Positions 31,424 to 32,401 of a stretch of DNA of 32,401 nt are shown piece by piece. Both the position numbers and the translations under genes were made by a program. Location of the stretch: positions 1 through 32,401 of the forward strand of contig JAJZZI010000163.1 in the NCBI GenBank assembly GCA_021797635.1, read 5' to 3'. Positions within the stretch are counted from its first letter, which is position 1. Every line of letters begins with the position of its first letter. The notes under the pieces were generated by a model. It was given only the letters and a program-made list of their open reading frames with translations. It ran no database searches and had not been told where the DNA came from. This DNA is from Bacillota bacterium. GTDB lineage: Bacteria > Bacillota > Sulfobacillia > Sulfobacillales > Sulfobacillaceae.

Positions 31424-32401
31424 ATGCGGAGAAAAACTCACCATGGCGTCGACCACCATTTAATGCGTGATATGAATGAAATTGCCGTGCTGTTGGCCAT
31501 CATCGATGGGGGCTTGGTTTCGCGTCGCGATATCACCAGGTACACCCACCTTACCGATTCGACGGTGTCGCACGTGACCCGAAAGCTCCTAAATCAAAAC
31601 CTCCTGGAAGAGGTCGACGTCCCTCAAGAGCGCCGAGGGCGACCGGAAAAGCTTCTTCTGCTTCGTCCTCAAGCGGCTAGGCTGCTTAGCCTGGTATTGG
31701 AAGTCGACCATTTCCAAATTGGCCTGGTCGACCTATCGGGGCGGTTAAGCGAACACCAAATTTATCCCCTGTCCCCCGATTCCAATCCCACTGACATCTT
31801 GCCCACGATTGCCGATCATCTCTCCCAGTTATTAGCCTCGCAATCGGATCCGGTGTGGGGTCTTGGCGTCTCGGTGCCCGGGGTGGTAAATTCCAACGGC
31901 ATCTTGGTCTCCTCTCCCAACCTCCATTGGTCCAACGTCCCCTTACAGGAATTCTTTGAAGAAGCCGTGGGGGTTCCCGTCATGGTGGCCAACGAAGCAG
32001 ACGCTGCCGCACTCGGGGAGTATTACTTTGGCAACGGCAAGGCGAGCGCGCTTCTCATCTATTTAAGCCTTGGAGTGGGCATCGGGTGCGGCATTGTCAT
32101 GGAAGGGCGCCTGTTTACGGGCGTGTCCGGCGCAGCCGGCGAGGTCGGCCATACCACCCTGATGCTCGACGGTCCGACGTGTCCCTGCGGACGCCGCGGT
32201 TGCTTTGAGGCACTGGCCTCGACCCGCGCCCTGCTCGAATCCGCTCGCTCCTACCCAGAAGGTGCCGCCATGTCCAGCAGCGTGGAGGTCATCGCGCGCG
32301 CCCTCGAAGGTGAGCGCTTCGCCCTGCAGGCGGTGCATAATATCGCTGACTACGTAGGTCAGGCGGCCGTAAACCTGGTAAACATGTTTGATCCCGACCG
32401 C
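31424..32401 (+). CDS. xylR: ROK-family transcriptional regulator (XylR-like), partial at right edge
   Basis: The reading frame runs open from ATG 31424 to the window edge (326 codons, no stop). An N-terminal helix-turn-helix (about 18-65; SRRDITRYTHLTDSTVSHVT) precedes a ROK domain with GLGVSVPGVV, the nucleotide/sugar loop NEADAAALGEYYFG, and LGVGIGCGIV. The ROK zinc motif is complete: GEVGH followed by CPCGRRGCFE. The AGGAGG ribosome site is about 5-6 nt upstream. Divergence from xylA, which shares its intergenic region, and the family's usual role make it the likely xylose-responsive repressor of the operon. Its C-terminus is beyond the window. Confidence 0.9.
   Translation, partial: MRRKTHHGVDHHLMRDMNEIAVLLAIIDGGLVSRRDITRYTHLTDSTVSHVTRKLLNQNLLEEVDVPQERRGRPEKLLLLRPQAARLLSLVLEVDHFQIGLVDLSGRLSEHQIYPLSPDSNPTDILPTIADHLSQLLASQSDPVWGLGVSVPGVVNSNGILVSSPNLHWSNVPLQEFFEEAVGVPVMVANEADAAALGEYYFGNGKASALLIYLSLGVGIGCGIVMEGRLFTGVSGAAGEVGHTTLMLDGPTCPCGRRGCFEALASTRALLESARSYPEGAAMSSSVEVIARALEGERFALQAVHNIADYVGQAAVNLVNMFDPDR

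Noticed and set aside
1-32401. CRISPR array, tRNA or rRNA genes
   Set aside because: No regularly spaced repeats, cloverleaf structures or rRNA-like stretches were noticed by eye.

Overview
The window looks like a chromosomal segment of a Gram-positive bacterium of moderate G+C content. Most genes have strong AGGAGG-type ribosome binding sites, and GTG and TTG starts are common. A thermophilic Firmicute such as a Sulfobacillus relative would fit the gene mix (class I xylose isomerase, Nramp-like transporter, GH67). That placement is inference only, since no rRNA or taxonomic marker is present.

Layout. Bases 1-6300 hold the 3' end of a YhaN/SMC-like ATPase gene, a decayed BNR/Ycf48-type repeat gene, a large SWIM-SNF2 helicase (minus) and a LarA-type nickel-pincer racemase (minus). 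Bases 6280-10340 are accessory. They contain the 3' end of a Tn554-like element (frameshifted tnpB remnant plus an intact tnpC-like gene), an orphan small membrane protein, a BrnT/BrnA toxin-antitoxin pair with a palindromic operator, a MerR/TipAS regulator with a 19-bp-spacer promoter, and a divergent cold-shock protein with a structured leader. Bases 10680-12480 are a metal-transport unit: a divergent Nramp-family transporter, an 18-bp gap, then a 55-codon membrane protein. It is preceded by a consensus promoter and a leader of about 180 nt that carries a small ORF and a hairpin overlapping the Shine-Dalgarno. Bases 12965-14000 hold an AbiEii-type nucleotidyltransferase toxin with a small overlapping partner gene. 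Bases 14271-17412 hold an M81 peptidase and a membrane acyltransferase.

Bases 17402-32401 form a xylan/glucuronoxylan locus. A ROK (XylR-like) regulator is divergent from a run of ten minus-strand genes: xylose isomerase, GH3, GH10 xylanase, secreted GH30, zinc polyol dehydrogenase, glucarate-dehydratase-like enolase, SDR, GH67 alpha-glucuronidase and two Gfo/Idh/MocA oxidoreductases. GH30 would cut polymer outside the cell. Predicted cytoplasmic GH10, GH67 and GH3 would finish imported oligomers to xylose and (methyl)glucuronate. XylA takes xylose to xylulose. The glucarate-dehydratase-like enolase next to three dehydrogenases, with no uronate isomerase or mannonate dehydratase in the window, suggests an oxidative glucuronate route. 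No sugar transporter or xylulokinase is visible here.

The most unusual items are the Nramp leader and its small downstream protein, the proposed oxidative uronate branch, the toxin-first AbiEii pair, and hairpins between genes of the xylan run that do not look like terminators in the direction of transcription.
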